A DNA stretch of 64,000 nt, from assembly GCF_020037125.1 (NCBI RefSeq), contig NZ_JAIQDG010000006.1:62001-126000 (forward strand), in the 5' to 3' direction. This stretch comes from Myxococcus sp. RHSTA-1-4 (lineage in GTDB: Bacteria > Myxococcota > Myxococcia > Myxococcales > Myxococcaceae). The position numbers and the translations under genes were made by a program. Positions 1 to 8,665 of this stretch are shown piece by piece (the first letter of the stretch is position 1; every line of letters starts with the position of its first letter). The notes beneath the pieces were generated by a model. It worked only from the letters and a program-made list of their open reading frames with translations, did no database searches and was not told where the DNA came from.

Positions 1-1435
1 CCTCCGCGCCCACCGGCACCTTCCCGAAGCGGGCCGGCAGCAGCGGCGCGTAATCGCAGGGCTTGAAGACGCGGCCCTCGCCCGTCAGCGCCACCGCCTC
101 CGTGGAGGTGCTGGCCGTGGTGCGCACTGTCACCGCGAGCTGCCCGAGACTCGGCGCCGTCAGGCCGGAGCGCGGGCTGAAGGTGACGCCCACCTCGGCC
201 GTGCCGCCGGAGGGCACGGTGATGCTCGCGGGCGCCTGCGCCAGGGTGAAGTAGCCGCCGGCCAGCGTGTCGAGCTGCAGGTGGTTCACCAGCACGTCCT
301 CACGGCAGCGGTTGATGACCTGCACCTGGCGCGTGGCCGTCATGCCCTCCGCCACCACGCCGTAGTCCAGCTTCCGGGGGAGCACGGTGATGCAGGAGGC
401 GCCGCCCTCGCCCGTCAGCGACACCTTGGGGCCGGGCGCCGAGGAGCCCTGCTCACGCACGCCAATCTCCACCCGGCCGTCGCGCACGCGGCCCAGGGCC
501 ACCGGCGTGAAGGCCACGCGCAGCTCCACCGCCGCGCCCGCCGCCAGCACCCCGCTCGCCAGCACCGGCGCGTTCACCACCTTGAAGACACCGCCCGGGT
601 TGTCCAGCAGCTGCACCCCCGAGTAGCTCAGCGGCTCCGTGCCCTGGTTGCGCACGGTGATGGACTGCTCCGCGGTGGCCCCCAGCGCCACGCGCCCGAA
701 GTCCACGCGCAGCGGCGTCACCTCCAGCTTCGACGCCACCCCCATGCCGCGCATGGGAATCACCGCCGGCTCGCAGCCCTCGCACACCACCACGTGCAGC
801 GCCGCCTCCGCCGAGCCCAGCCGCCGCGGCCCATAGGCCACCGGCACCACGCGCGTCTCGCCCGGCGCCAGCGTGGAGGACTGGCCCAGGCCCGCGGTGA
901 ACTGGTCCGCGTCCGCGCCGTGGATGGACAGCCCCAGCGGACTCTCCACGTCGGAGGGATTGCGCACCGTCACCTCGCGCATCTCCACCATGCCCATGGC
1001 CACGTTGCCGAAGTCGAGCGCCGTGTCCGGCACCTCGACGAAGGCCTTCACGCCGCGGCCATTCACCGGCACCTCGCCCGGCTCCCCCGAGTCGGTGAGG
1101 ATTTCCACCTGGCCCTGCACCACGCCCTCCACCTGCGGCGTGAAGTGGATTTCAAGCTCCTGCTCGGCGCCGGCGGACAGGGTGAAGGGCTCGAAGGGCG
1201 GAATCACCACGTTGGGCACGCTGGAGACGGCGCCCTCCACGCGGTACGACGCGCGGCCGCCGTTGGCGACCTTCAGCTTGAAGGTCTTCGTGCGTCCCAG
1301 CGCCGAGGGTCCGAAATCAATCTTCTCCGGGCGGACCAGGAAGGCGCTCTTCGCCTTCTGGGATGACGGCTGCTCACACGCCACCCCCACCACCAACACC
1401 GCCGCCACCCACGCCACCCACAGAGCCCGTCGCAT
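1..1435 (-). CDS. ASH-domain (choice-of-anchor D) lipoprotein, 3' end outside window
   Basis: The reading frame runs off the left edge, so the C-terminus is missing and 478 codons are visible. The protein starts with a short basic N-terminus and a hydrophobic stretch ending in a lipobox (VVGVAC), so it should be lipid-anchored. It then carries four repeats of about 105 residues, each opening with a DFG-x4-G or DYG-x4-G type motif followed by a beta-strand pattern. This is typical of ASPM/SPD-2/Hydin (choice-of-anchor D) immunoglobulin-like domains. Such domains are structural or adhesive in exported bacterial proteins; no catalytic motif is visible. It lies downstream of the EamA transporter on the same strand with a 271-bp gap, so it probably has its own promoter. 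The exact biological role is unknown. Confidence 0.8.
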   Translation of the reverse strand, partial: MRRALWVAWVAAVLVVGVACEQPSSQKAKSAFLVRPEKIDFGPSALGRTKTFKLKVANGGRASYRVEGAVSSVPNVVIPPFEPFTLSAGAEQELEIHFTPQVEGVVQGQVEILTDSGEPGEVPVNGRGVKAFVEVPDTALDFGNVAMGMVEMREVTVRNPSDVESPLGLSIHGADADQFTAGLGQSSTLAPGETRVVPVAYGPRRLGSAEAALHVVVCEGCEPAVIPMRGMGVASKLEVTPLRVDFGRVALGATAEQSITVRNQGTEPLSYSGVQLLDNPGGVFKVVNAPVLASGVLAAGAAVELRVAFTPVALGRVRDGRVEIGVREQGSSAPGPKVSLTGEGGASCITVLPRKLDYGVVAEGMTATRQVQVINRCREDVLVNHLQLDTLAGGYFTLAQAPASITVPSGGTAEVGVTFSPRSGLTAPSLGQLAVTVRTTASTSTEAVALTGEGRVFKPCDYAPLLPARFGKVPVGAE

Positions 1436-1627
1436 AAACGTCCTCCCCACCACGCCCAGGGACCACGAATTCCGTGCCGCTGTACCTCGCGGCTCCGGCG
1501 GCGGGGCCAATGCAACCCGGGTGCCTGCGCTTCACAGGGGGAAGACGTCGAAAGGCCGACGCGGCAAACCTCTGGCCTCCATGGGAAAGGCCCCGCCCTC
1601 CGCGTGGAAGAACATTTCCCACTCGGG

Positions 1628-1650
1628 CTGAAGGACTGGAATTCCTTCAG
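1628..1650. repeat. Inverted repeat between EamA gene and ASH lipoprotein gene
   Basis: A perfect 8-bp stem (CTGAAGGA / TCCTTCAG) with a 7-nt loop lies 57 bp downstream of the transporter stop codon and about 190 bp upstream of the lipoprotein start. It could be a transcription terminator for the transporter gene or an operator. No strong U-tract follows on the minus strand, so the assignment is open. Confidence 0.35.
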
Positions 1651-1706
1651 GAAGCGCCGGTAACACACAGACGTCCTGGACGGACGGGAGGGGCAGCCGG
1701 GTTCAC

Positions 1707-2609
1707 TCAGGCCGCGGGACGGGACGCGGGCGCCAGCAGCCGCCCCACCACGCCGGTGCCCCACAGCACGCCGGCCACACACACCACCGCGCCGGAGACG
1801 GCCATGGGCGACACGGGCTCGCCCAGCAGCACCGTGCCCATCACCCACGAGAAGGCCGGCGTGAGCTGGGTGGCCACGCCGCCCGCCACCGCGGTGACGT
1901 AGCCGAAGGCATACGTGAAGGTCATCTGCGCCGCGACGGAGGTCAGCCCCACGCCCAGCAGCGGCAACACCACGTCCCACCCCAGCGGCCTCCAGTCCTG
2001 CAGCGCGAAGGGCAGGCTGAAGAGGAGGCCGAAGAGGCAGAAGGAGAAGAAGACGGTGGCCGAGTCCGTGTCGTGCCGCAGCGCGCGCACCACCACCACC
2101 GCCGCGCCGCCCAGCACCGCGGAGCCCATGCCCGCCCACGCGCCCAGCCCCATCGACAGCGAGGCGCCCGCGCCCAGGGTGCTCCACATCACCAGGCCCG
2201 CGCCCAGCGTGGTGAGCACCAGCCCCGCCAGCAGCGGCCCCGTCACCCGCTCGCGCAGGAAGAGCCAGCCGATGATGGCCGCGTAGATGGGCCAGCACGC
2301 GTTGAGCAGCACCGCCGGCCCCACCGTCATCCGGTCGATGGCCACGAAGTACAGGTAGACGGCCGCGCCGCCGAAGATGCCGCGCAGCGCCCACAGCGAC
2401 AGCCGCCCGTAGCGCGGCCGGCGCCCCAGGACGGGGTAGTAGACGGCGAGGAACAAGAGGCCGATGAGGAAGCGGCCGGACGCCACCTGCCCGGGGGACA
2501 GGCGGCCCGACAGCAGCCGGGTACACAGCGCCATCAGCGCGAAGAGGAAGCTCGAGAAGACCAGCAGCGGGATGCCGCGGTAGCGCTCCGGAAGGACCCA
2601 GCGGTTCAT
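1707..2609 (-). CDS. EamA/DMT-family transporter
   Basis: This 300-residue protein is almost entirely hydrophobic, with about ten predicted membrane helices. They fall into two similar halves, as expected for the drug/metabolite transporter (EamA) superfamily. Typical features are the Arg-containing segment near helix 2 (SGRFLIGLL), the central NACWPIYAAIIGWLFLRE stretch at the end of the first repeat, and the matching TQLTPAFSWVMGTVLLGEP stretch in the second. The start was placed at the ATG directly before the first membrane helix; an in-frame extension further upstream lacks hydrophobic character and looks non-coding. Substrates of this family range from metabolites to amino acids and cannot be read from sequence. 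It is divergent from uvrA. Confidence 0.85.
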   Translation of the reverse strand: MNRWVLPERYRGIPLLVFSSFLFALMALCTRLLSGRLSPGQVASGRFLIGLLFLAVYYPVLGRRPRYGRLSLWALRGIFGGAAVYLYFVAIDRMTVGPAVLLNACWPIYAAIIGWLFLRERVTGPLLAGLVLTTLGAGLVMWSTLGAGASLSMGLGAWAGMGSAVLGGAAVVVVRALRHDTDSATVFFSFCLFGLLFSLPFALQDWRPLGWDVVLPLLGVGLTSVAAQMTFTYAFGYVTAVAGGVATQLTPAFSWVMGTVLLGEPVSPMAVSGAVVCVAGVLWGTGVVGRLLAPASRPAA

Positions 2610-2751
2610 GAACGGGCGCACCCTACAGGGAATCTCGGGGCGTACCAGCGCCCCCGCGTCCGCCCGCCCGCCAGGCAGGCGCATGTGGGATGGGCACCGC
2701 AACCCGATGGGTTGAGCAACATCACTCCTCCACGTGCGAGTTTCCACGCAC

Positions 2752-2768
2752 CGGAACACCCATTCAGT
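2752..2768 (+). promoter_or_regulatory. Possible LexA-type box upstream of uvrA
   Basis: The 17 bases ending 19 bp before the uvrA start match 14 of 17 positions of the Myxococcus xanthus LexA-box pattern CTRHAMRYBYGTTCAGS as I remember it. Mismatches are at positions 2, 11 and 17. uvrA is a classic SOS gene in many bacteria, which makes the position suggestive. The match is imperfect and the pattern is recalled rather than looked up. Confidence 0.3.
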
Positions 2769-2787
2769 GGTAGATCGCCCGCCCATC

Positions 2788-5688
2788 ATGTCCGAGCCCG
2801 ACGTCATCTCCCTCCGAGGCGCCAAGGAGCACAACCTCAAGAACGTCTCCCTGGACATCCCCAAGAAGAAGCTCGTCGTCTTCACCGGCGTATCGGGCTC
2901 CGGCAAGAGCTCGCTCGCCTTCGACACGCTCTACGCGGAAGGACAGCGCCGCTACGTGGAGAGTCTCTCCGCCTATGCCCGGCAGTTCCTGGGGCAGATG
3001 GAGAAGCCGAAGTACGACACCATCCGCGGCCTGTCGCCCACCATCTCCATCGAGCAGAAGGCGGCCAGCAACAACCCCCGCTCGACGGTGGGCACCGTCA
3101 CCGAGGTGCATGACTACCTGCGCGTGCTGTACGCCTCCATCGGCGTGCAGCACTGCCCCAGCTGCGGGCGCAAGGTGGGCAAGCAGAGCGCGCAGCAGAT
3201 TGTCGACGAAATCCTCAAGGCGCCCGCGGGCACGAAGCTCCAGGTGCTGGCGCCGCTCGTCACCAACCGCAAGGGCGAGCACAAGGATTTGCTCGCCGAG
3301 GCGCAGAAGCGCGGATTCTCCCGCGCGCGCATCGACGGGGTGCTCAAGAGCCTGGAGGAGCGCATCGAGCTGGACAAGAAGTCCAAGCACGACATCGCGC
3401 TCGTCATCGACCGGCTGGTGCTCAAGCCCGACCTCAAGACGCGCCTCACCGACTCGGTGGAGACGGCGCTGCGCGAGGGCAAGGGCACCCTCATCCTCAC
3501 CGACGAGAAGGGCACCCCCGCCTCGGACCGCGTCATGTCCGAGCTGAACGCGTGCCCCACCTGCGGCCTGTCCTTCGGCGACCTGACGCCCGCGTCCTTC
3601 TCCTTCAACAACCCCCTGGGCATGTGCACGGACTGCAACGGCCTGGGCACCAAGCCGGAGATGGACCCGGACCTCATCGTCCCGGACCCGTCCCGCAGCA
3701 TCCGCGACGGCGCGATTGAACCGTGGGCCAGCGGGATGAACCGCGGCGAGGGCTGGACGGCGGACTTCGTGGAGAGCCTGGCCAAGGCGTTCAAGATTGA
3801 TTTGGACGTGCCCTACGCGAAGCTGTCCAAGAAGGAGAAGGACACGCTGATGTACGGCGCGCACGGCAAGAGCTTCACCGTCGAGTGGGGCGAGGGCGGC
3901 AAGTACAAGATGGAGTGGGAGGGCCTGGTCGAGCGCATGATGCGCAACTTCAAGACCACCTCCTCCGAAGCGCGCCGGGCCGAGCTGCAGAAGTACTTCA
4001 GCGACAAGCCCTGCCCCTCCTGCAAGGGCGAGCGCCTGCGCCCGGAGAGCCGCGCGGTGAAGGTCCACGGGCGCACGATTGTGGAGCTGAGCCGGCTGAC
4101 CATCTCCGACGCGCTGGCCTTCCTGGGCGACATGGCGCTGTCCGCGCACGAGCGGAAGATCGCCACCGAGCTCCTGAAGGAGATTCGCAGCCGCCTGTCC
4201 TTCCTGGTGGACGTGGGCCTGGGCTACCTGATGCTGGACCGCACCGCGTCCACGCTGTCCGGCGGCGAGAGCCAGCGCATCCGGCTGGCGTCGCAGATGG
4301 GCAGCGAGCTGACGGGCGTCATCTACATCCTGGACGAGCCCTCCATCGGCCTGCACCAGCGCGACAACGGCAAGCTGCTGGCCACGCTCAAGCGCCTGAG
4401 GGACCTGGGCAACTCCGTCCTCGTCGTGGAGCACGACGAGGAGACGATGGAGGAGGCGGACTGGCTGGTGGACTTCGGGCCGGGCGCGGGCGAGCTGGGC
4501 GGACAGGTGGTGGCGCAGGGCACGCCGGCGCAGGTGATGGCGAACGAGGCCAGCGAGACGGGCGCGTACCTCTCCGGGCGCAAGGAGATTGAGGTCCCCC
4601 AGCAGCGCCGCGCGCCGGACCCGAAGCGCAAGCTGGTCATCCAGGGGGCGAAGGAGAACAACCTGAAGGACGTGGACGCGGAGATTCCCCTCGGCGTCTT
4701 CACCGCGGTGACGGGTGTGTCCGGCGCGGGCAAGTCCACGCTCATCAACGAAATCCTCTTCCCCGCCCTGGCGCGGCACCTCTACGAGAGCCGTGAGACG
4801 CCCGGCAAGCACAAGTCGATTCAGGGGTTCGAGCACCTGGACAAGGTCATCGACATCGACCAGCGCCCCATCGGCCGCACGCCGCGCAGCAACCCGGCCA
4901 CGTACACCAAGCTGTTCGACAACATCCGCGACGTGTTCGCGATGACACCCGAGGCGCGCGCCTTCGGCTACGGGCCGGGCCGCTTCAGCTTCAACATCAA
5001 GGGCGGCCGCTGCGAGTCGTGCGAGGGCGACGGCGTGAAGCTGGTGGAGATGCACTTCCTCGCGGACGTGTACGTGCCGTGCGAGGTGTGCGGCGGCAAG
5101 CGCTTCAACGAGGCCACCCTGCGCGTGCGCTACAAGGGGAAGAACATCGCCGAGGTGCTCGACATGAGCGTGCGCGAGGCGATGGAGCACTTCGGCGCGC
5201 ACAGGGACATCATGCGCGTGCTCCAGACGCTGCATGACGTGGGCCTGAGCTACATCCGCCTGGGCCAGCCCTCCCCCACCCTGTCCGGCGGAGAGGCCCA
5301 GCGCATCAAGCTGGCGCGCGAGCTGGCCCGCGTGGCCACCGGCCGCACCCTCTACATCCTCGACGAGCCCACCACCGGCCTGCACTTCGAGGACATCCGC
5401 AAGCTGCTGTCCGTGCTCAACCGGCTGGTGGAGGCCGGCAACAGCGTGCTCGTCATCGAGCACAACCTGGACGTCATCAAGAGCGCGGACTGGGTGATTG
5501 ACCTCGGCCCCGAGGGCGGCGCGGGCGGCGGCAGCATCCTCGCCACCGGCACGCCCGAGCAGGTCTCTCGCGTGGAGGGCAGCCACACCGGCCGCTACCT
5601 GGCGCACGTGCTGACCACGGCGCGGCGCGCCCGCCTGGGACAGCGTGTGGACGGCCCGGCGCCCGGCCTTCAGGAAGCAGCGGGCTGA
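2788..5688 (+). CDS. uvrA: UvrABC excinuclease subunit A
   Basis: This is the damage-recognition ATPase of nucleotide excision repair, acting as a UvrA2 dimer that loads UvrB. At 966 residues it has the family's usual length. It shows two ABC ATPase modules: Walker [10 protein letters not shown] near residue 32 and GVSGAGKST in the second half. Both modules have LSGGE signature motifs ([13 protein letters not shown] and [13 protein letters not shown]) and Walker B sites ending in DEPSIGLH and DEPTTGLH. The zinc modules are present (CPTC...CTDC in the first half, CESC...CEVC in the second). The start was chosen at [11 protein letters not shown] because homology begins there; an in-frame extension of 18 codons overlaps the promoter region. 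All key motifs are intact. Confidence 0.97.
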   Translation: MSEPDVISLRGAKEHNLKNVSLDIPKKKLVVFTGVSGSGKSSLAFDTLYAEGQRRYVESLSAYARQFLGQMEKPKYDTIRGLSPTISIEQKAASNNPRSTVGTVTEVHDYLRVLYASIGVQHCPSCGRKVGKQSAQQIVDEILKAPAGTKLQVLAPLVTNRKGEHKDLLAEAQKRGFSRARIDGVLKSLEERIELDKKSKHDIALVIDRLVLKPDLKTRLTDSVETALREGKGTLILTDEKGTPASDRVMSELNACPTCGLSFGDLTPASFSFNNPLGMCTDCNGLGTKPEMDPDLIVPDPSRSIRDGAIEPWASGMNRGEGWTADFVESLAKAFKIDLDVPYAKLSKKEKDTLMYGAHGKSFTVEWGEGGKYKMEWEGLVERMMRNFKTTSSEARRAELQKYFSDKPCPSCKGERLRPESRAVKVHGRTIVELSRLTISDALAFLGDMALSAHERKIATELLKEIRSRLSFLVDVGLGYLMLDRTASTLSGGESQRIRLASQMGSELTGVIYILDEPSIGLHQRDNGKLLATLKRLRDLGNSVLVVEHDEETMEEADWLVDFGPGAGELGGQVVAQGTPAQVMANEASETGAYLSGRKEIEVPQQRRAPDPKRKLVIQGAKENNLKDVDAEIPLGVFTAVTGVSGAGKSTLINEILFPALARHLYESRETPGKHKSIQGFEHLDKVIDIDQRPIGRTPRSNPATYTKLFDNIRDVFAMTPEARAFGYGPGRFSFNIKGGRCESCEGDGVKLVEMHFLADVYVPCEVCGGKRFNEATLRVRYKGKNIAEVLDMSVREAMEHFGAHRDIMRVLQTLHDVGLSYIRLGQPSPTLSGGEAQRIKLARELARVATGRTLYILDEPTTGLHFEDIRKLLSVLNRLVEAGNSVLVIEHNLDVIKSADWVIDLGPEGGAGGGSILATGTPEQVSRVEGSHTGRYLAHVLTTARRARLGQRVDGPAPGLQEAAG

Positions 5689-6095
5689 CGCTTCGTCGCG
5701 CCCGGCTCCGGGAACATGGAGCGGGGGGCGGGGGTGCCTTCATTCACCCCCAACCCCCCGTCCACCTTGGAGGAAGGCTGCACGGGAGGGGTGTGGGTCG
5801 CGAAATGAGATGGACCGCGAGGGACATGATAGGGACGTGCCAATTCCTGTCAAACGCGTGCTCGCGGATTAAATTGTATCGTTAAACACGCATCCCCACC
5901 GGAATCGCGGGCCAGGCTCCCGGGAGAATTCCGGTGCGGGTGCGGTCCGGAGGCGGTAGGGCGCCCCTCGGGCGGGCGTGGACGGGACGTGTGGAGGCCT
6001 TGCGGTGGTTGGAGTCCGGGCAAGGCGTCCGGTAGGGTTCGGCTCCTTGCCTTCTTGGAGCCCCCACCTTTCGCCACGAGGGAGCACCCCGTCGC
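5689..6095. other. Intergenic region uvrA - POT transporter (407 bp)
   Basis: No gene is supported here. A G/C hairpin just after uvrA may terminate it. An AT-richer patch at about 5840-5890 contains a weak sigma-70-like pair (CTGTCA, 17 bp, TAAATT) that could serve the downstream transporter, but each hexamer matches only 4 of 6 consensus bases. I see nothing else. Confidence 0.5.
5730..5751 (+). terminator. Weak hairpin terminator candidate after uvrA
   Basis: GGGGGTG and CACCCCC form a perfect 7-bp stem with an 8-nt loop 42 bp after the uvrA stop. The downstream sequence is C-rich rather than T-rich, so intrinsic termination is uncertain. Confidence 0.35.
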
Positions 6096-7541
6096 ATGGC
6101 CACGAGCGTCCCGGCGCAGAGCAACAAGTTCCCGCCGCAAATCCCCTTCATCATCGGCAACGAGGCGTGTGAGCGCTTCAGCTTCTACGGGATGCGGAAC
6201 ATCCTCACGATGTTCCTCATCCAATACCTGCTGCTCAACGCCGTACCGGACAAGGGCCTGCGGGAGGCGGAAGCCAAGAGCCTGATGCACACCTTCATGG
6301 CGGGCGTGTACTTCTTCCCGCTCATCGGTGGCTACCTGGCGGACCGCTTCTTCGGGAAGTACCGCATCATCCTCGGGCTGAGCCTGGTGTACTGCCTGGG
6401 CCACCTGTGCCTGGCGCTGTTCGAGGACAACGCCACCGGCTTCTTCACGGGCCTGGCGCTCATCGCCATTGGCAGCGGCGGCATCAAGCCGTGCGTGTCC
6501 GCCATGGTGGGTGACCAGTTCAACGAGTCCAACAGCCACCTGGTGAAGAAGGTCTTCGCCATCTTCTACTGGACCATCAACTTCGGCTCGTTCTTCGCGT
6601 CGCTCTCCATCCCCCTGCTGCTGAAGCACTACGGCCCCTCGGTGGCGTTCGGCATCCCCGGGGTGCTGATGTTCATCGCGACGATCATCTTCTGGGCGGG
6701 CCGCCACCGGTACGTCAAGGTGCCGCCCACCGGGGCCAACCCGCACTCGTTCTTCAAGGTGGTGGGCAGCGCGCTGCGCAACCGCGGCCAGGGCGGAAGC
6801 TGGCTGGAGGGCGCGAAGCGCGAGCACCCGGAGGAGGCGGTTGAGGGCGTCAAGGCGGTGTTCCGCATCAGCGGGCTGCTGCTGCCCTTCGTGCCCTTCT
6901 TCTGGATGCTGTTCGACCAGAAGGCGTCCACCTGGGTGGTGCAGGCGAGCGCCATGGACCCGCACGTCTTCGGCTTCGAGTTCCTGCCCAGCCAGATGCA
7001 GTCCATCAACCCGGCGCTGGTGATGGTGCTCATCCCGCTCCTGACGGCCGTCGTCTACCCGGCCTTCCAGCGCGGGGGCTGGGAGCTGACGCCGCTGCGG
7101 CGCATGCCGCTGGGCCTGGCCATTGGCGCGCTGTCGTTCATCATCGCCGGCATCTTCCAGGTGCAGATGGAGGGCGGCGCCACGCTGAGCATCGGCTGGC
7201 AGTTCCTGCCGTACGTCGTGCTGACGCTGGCGGAAATCCTGGTGTCCACCACGGGCCTGGAGTTCGCGTACACGCAGGCGCCGCGCGAGATGAAGGGCAC
7301 CATCCAGAGCCTGTGGCTCTTGACGACGACGCTGGCGAACGGGGCGGTGGCCATCGCCTCCAAGCTCAACGTCTTCTCCGGCTCGGGCCAGTTCTTCTTC
7401 TACGCGGGCTTCGCGCTGGTGGCCGCGGTGGGCATGGCCCTGGTGGCGCGCCGCTACGTGGTGCGCGACTACTACCAGACGTCCGCCCCCGCCCCGGCGG
7501 AGGAGCGCGCCGCGGCCGGGGTGACGGTGAAGACGGCGTAG
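6096..7541 (+). CDS. POT/PTR-family proton-dependent peptide transporter (copy 1)
   Basis: The product (481 residues) is a polytopic inner-membrane protein of the proton-dependent oligopeptide transporter family. The family's ExxERFxYYG signature appears as EACERFSFYGMR near residue 25. The GxGGIKP motif is present as GSGGIKPCV, and the FYxxINxGS motif as FYWTINFGSFF. It should import di- or tripeptides using the proton gradient, which fits a predatory proteolytic organism. The ATG start lies just before the conserved N-terminus. A paralogue lies on the opposite strand at 10217-11608. The C-terminal tail is short and hydrophilic. Confidence 0.92.
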   Translation: MATSVPAQSNKFPPQIPFIIGNEACERFSFYGMRNILTMFLIQYLLLNAVPDKGLREAEAKSLMHTFMAGVYFFPLIGGYLADRFFGKYRIILGLSLVYCLGHLCLALFEDNATGFFTGLALIAIGSGGIKPCVSAMVGDQFNESNSHLVKKVFAIFYWTINFGSFFASLSIPLLLKHYGPSVAFGIPGVLMFIATIIFWAGRHRYVKVPPTGANPHSFFKVVGSALRNRGQGGSWLEGAKREHPEEAVEGVKAVFRISGLLLPFVPFFWMLFDQKASTWVVQASAMDPHVFGFEFLPSQMQSINPALVMVLIPLLTAVVYPAFQRGGWELTPLRRMPLGLAIGALSFIIAGIFQVQMEGGATLSIGWQFLPYVVLTLAEILVSTTGLEFAYTQAPREMKGTIQSLWLLTTTLANGAVAIASKLNVFSGSGQFFFYAGFALVAAVGMALVARRYVVRDYYQTSAPAPAEERAAAGVTVKTA

Positions 7542-7646
7542 GCGCCCCGGGGCAGCGGGGTGTGCTCCCGCGCCACGAACGAGGCCGCCGGGGTGGCCAT
7601 TCAGGAGCCCCGGTGGACTCGTGATGAGCCAGCGAGGAAGAGGCCG

Positions 7647-8132
7647 TCAGGGCTGGAACCCGGCCCGGGCCCGGATGCTCGCGAGGCTCCCCAGTATCTG
7701 CTTGCGACGGACGTGGCCGCGAGGAAGCCGGAGGGCACTCCGCTCGGCTTCCTCCAGAAGGCGGCGGGCGGACGTGCTGTCATGCTCGGGGTGCGCCCGG
7801 CACCACAGCGCGTACAGGGCCGCGACGTGGAACCGGCGCTCGACGTGTGAGTAGCCGAGTCGCTGGATGCGGCGCAGCATACGGCCGAAGACAGGCCAGG
7901 GTTCGTTGCGCCCGAAGGCTTCGGTGAGGAGGTCCTCGGCGATGCGACGCCGGAGCTCCCGTCGCTCCCAGGCGCCTCCCGCAGCCTCCAGCATCCGCCT
8001 CTCGAAGCTTCTCATCGAGGCTTCGACTTCCTCGAATGGCGCGTCCGCTGCCGCCACGAGCGCCAGGCCCATCTCTCGTGACAGTTCGAGGAACTGACGC
8101 TGCCTCTCGCTCGCGCGCGACCTCACTTGCAT
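7647..8132 (-). CDS. Hypothetical Arg-rich helical protein
   Basis: I do not recognise this 161-residue protein. It is rich in Arg, Glu and Ala, has no signal peptide or membrane helix, and looks almost fully alpha-helical with charged amphipathic repeats. Its start overlaps the end of the upstream lipoprotein gene by 10 bp, so the two are probably translated together. The pairing of a cytoplasmic helical protein with a small Cys-containing lipoprotein suggests a lineage-specific two-gene unit of unknown function. Confidence 0.65.
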   Translation of the reverse strand: MQVRSRASERQRQFLELSREMGLALVAAADAPFEEVEASMRSFERRMLEAAGGAWERRELRRRIAEDLLTEAFGRNEPWPVFGRMLRRIQRLGYSHVERRFHVAALYALWCRAHPEHDSTSARRLLEEAERSALRLPRGHVRRKQILGSLASIRARAGFQP

Positions 8133-8425
8133 GGCCGACCATCCACCTCGTCAGGCCAGACACCGTTCATCCTCGTGCACACGTCCTTGCAGACACTACA
8201 CATGCTGTGGCCGAAGGTCTCGCTCCTGATGTCCTGGATGGGACTGTTCAGGCACGCCTTGAAAGCCACATCGCAGCGTTTCTTCACCTGCGGATAGGGA
8301 AGGCACTGTGCATCTCCCGGCGGGTCATCGAGCGAGGAGCACCCCACGATGACGCCCAGCATGGCGAGCCGCACGAGGAACCAGCGCCGCGCGCCGCACG
8401 GCCCCCGCTGCACGGAGCAACACAT
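8123..8425 (-). CDS. Small Cys-rich lipoprotein
   Basis: The 100-residue product has a basic N-terminus, a hydrophobic stretch and a lipobox (VIVGC) near residue 30, so it is probably lipidated. The mature part is about 70 residues and has six more cysteines after the lipid-anchored one (in CLP, RCD, ACL and MCSVCKDVCTR), a pattern that suggests disulfides. The chosen ATG gives a normal signal peptide; a second ATG 21 codons downstream (MLGVIVGC) would make it too short. The stop lies inside the next gene (7647-8132), implying coupled translation. I do not recognise a family. Confidence 0.6.
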   Translation of the reverse strand: MCCSVQRGPCGARRWFLVRLAMLGVIVGCSSLDDPPGDAQCLPYPQVKKRCDVAFKACLNSPIQDIRSETFGHSMCSVCKDVCTRMNGVWPDEVDGRPCK

Positions 8426-8665
8426 GCGTCCTCCCTCAGCGGGTACGGGTGGGCGTGCGGCGCTGCGTGCGCCTCGCCCGCTCCGGGCAGTCTGAAGGGA
8501 ACCGCCGTTCCGTTCACCCGCGCCTGCCCTCGGGAGCACGACGGCCGCCGGCTCGCCAACACCCGCGCTGTCTACTCTCTGAAGGATGAACGGGGACCAG
8601 CCCAGGCTTCCGGCTCGGGGCACATGATGGCCCACCGAACCCTCCCACCGCGGAGCCCGGGCACG

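Noticed and set aside
2764..5607. Long minus-strand frame opposite uvrA
   Set aside because: The composition is typical of antisense to high-GC coding sequence, with no recognisable motif, whereas uvrA has every expected motif.
7544..7553. GCCCCGGGGC palindrome after the first POT gene as terminator
   Set aside because: It has no loop and no T-rich tail, and such palindromes are expected at this base composition.
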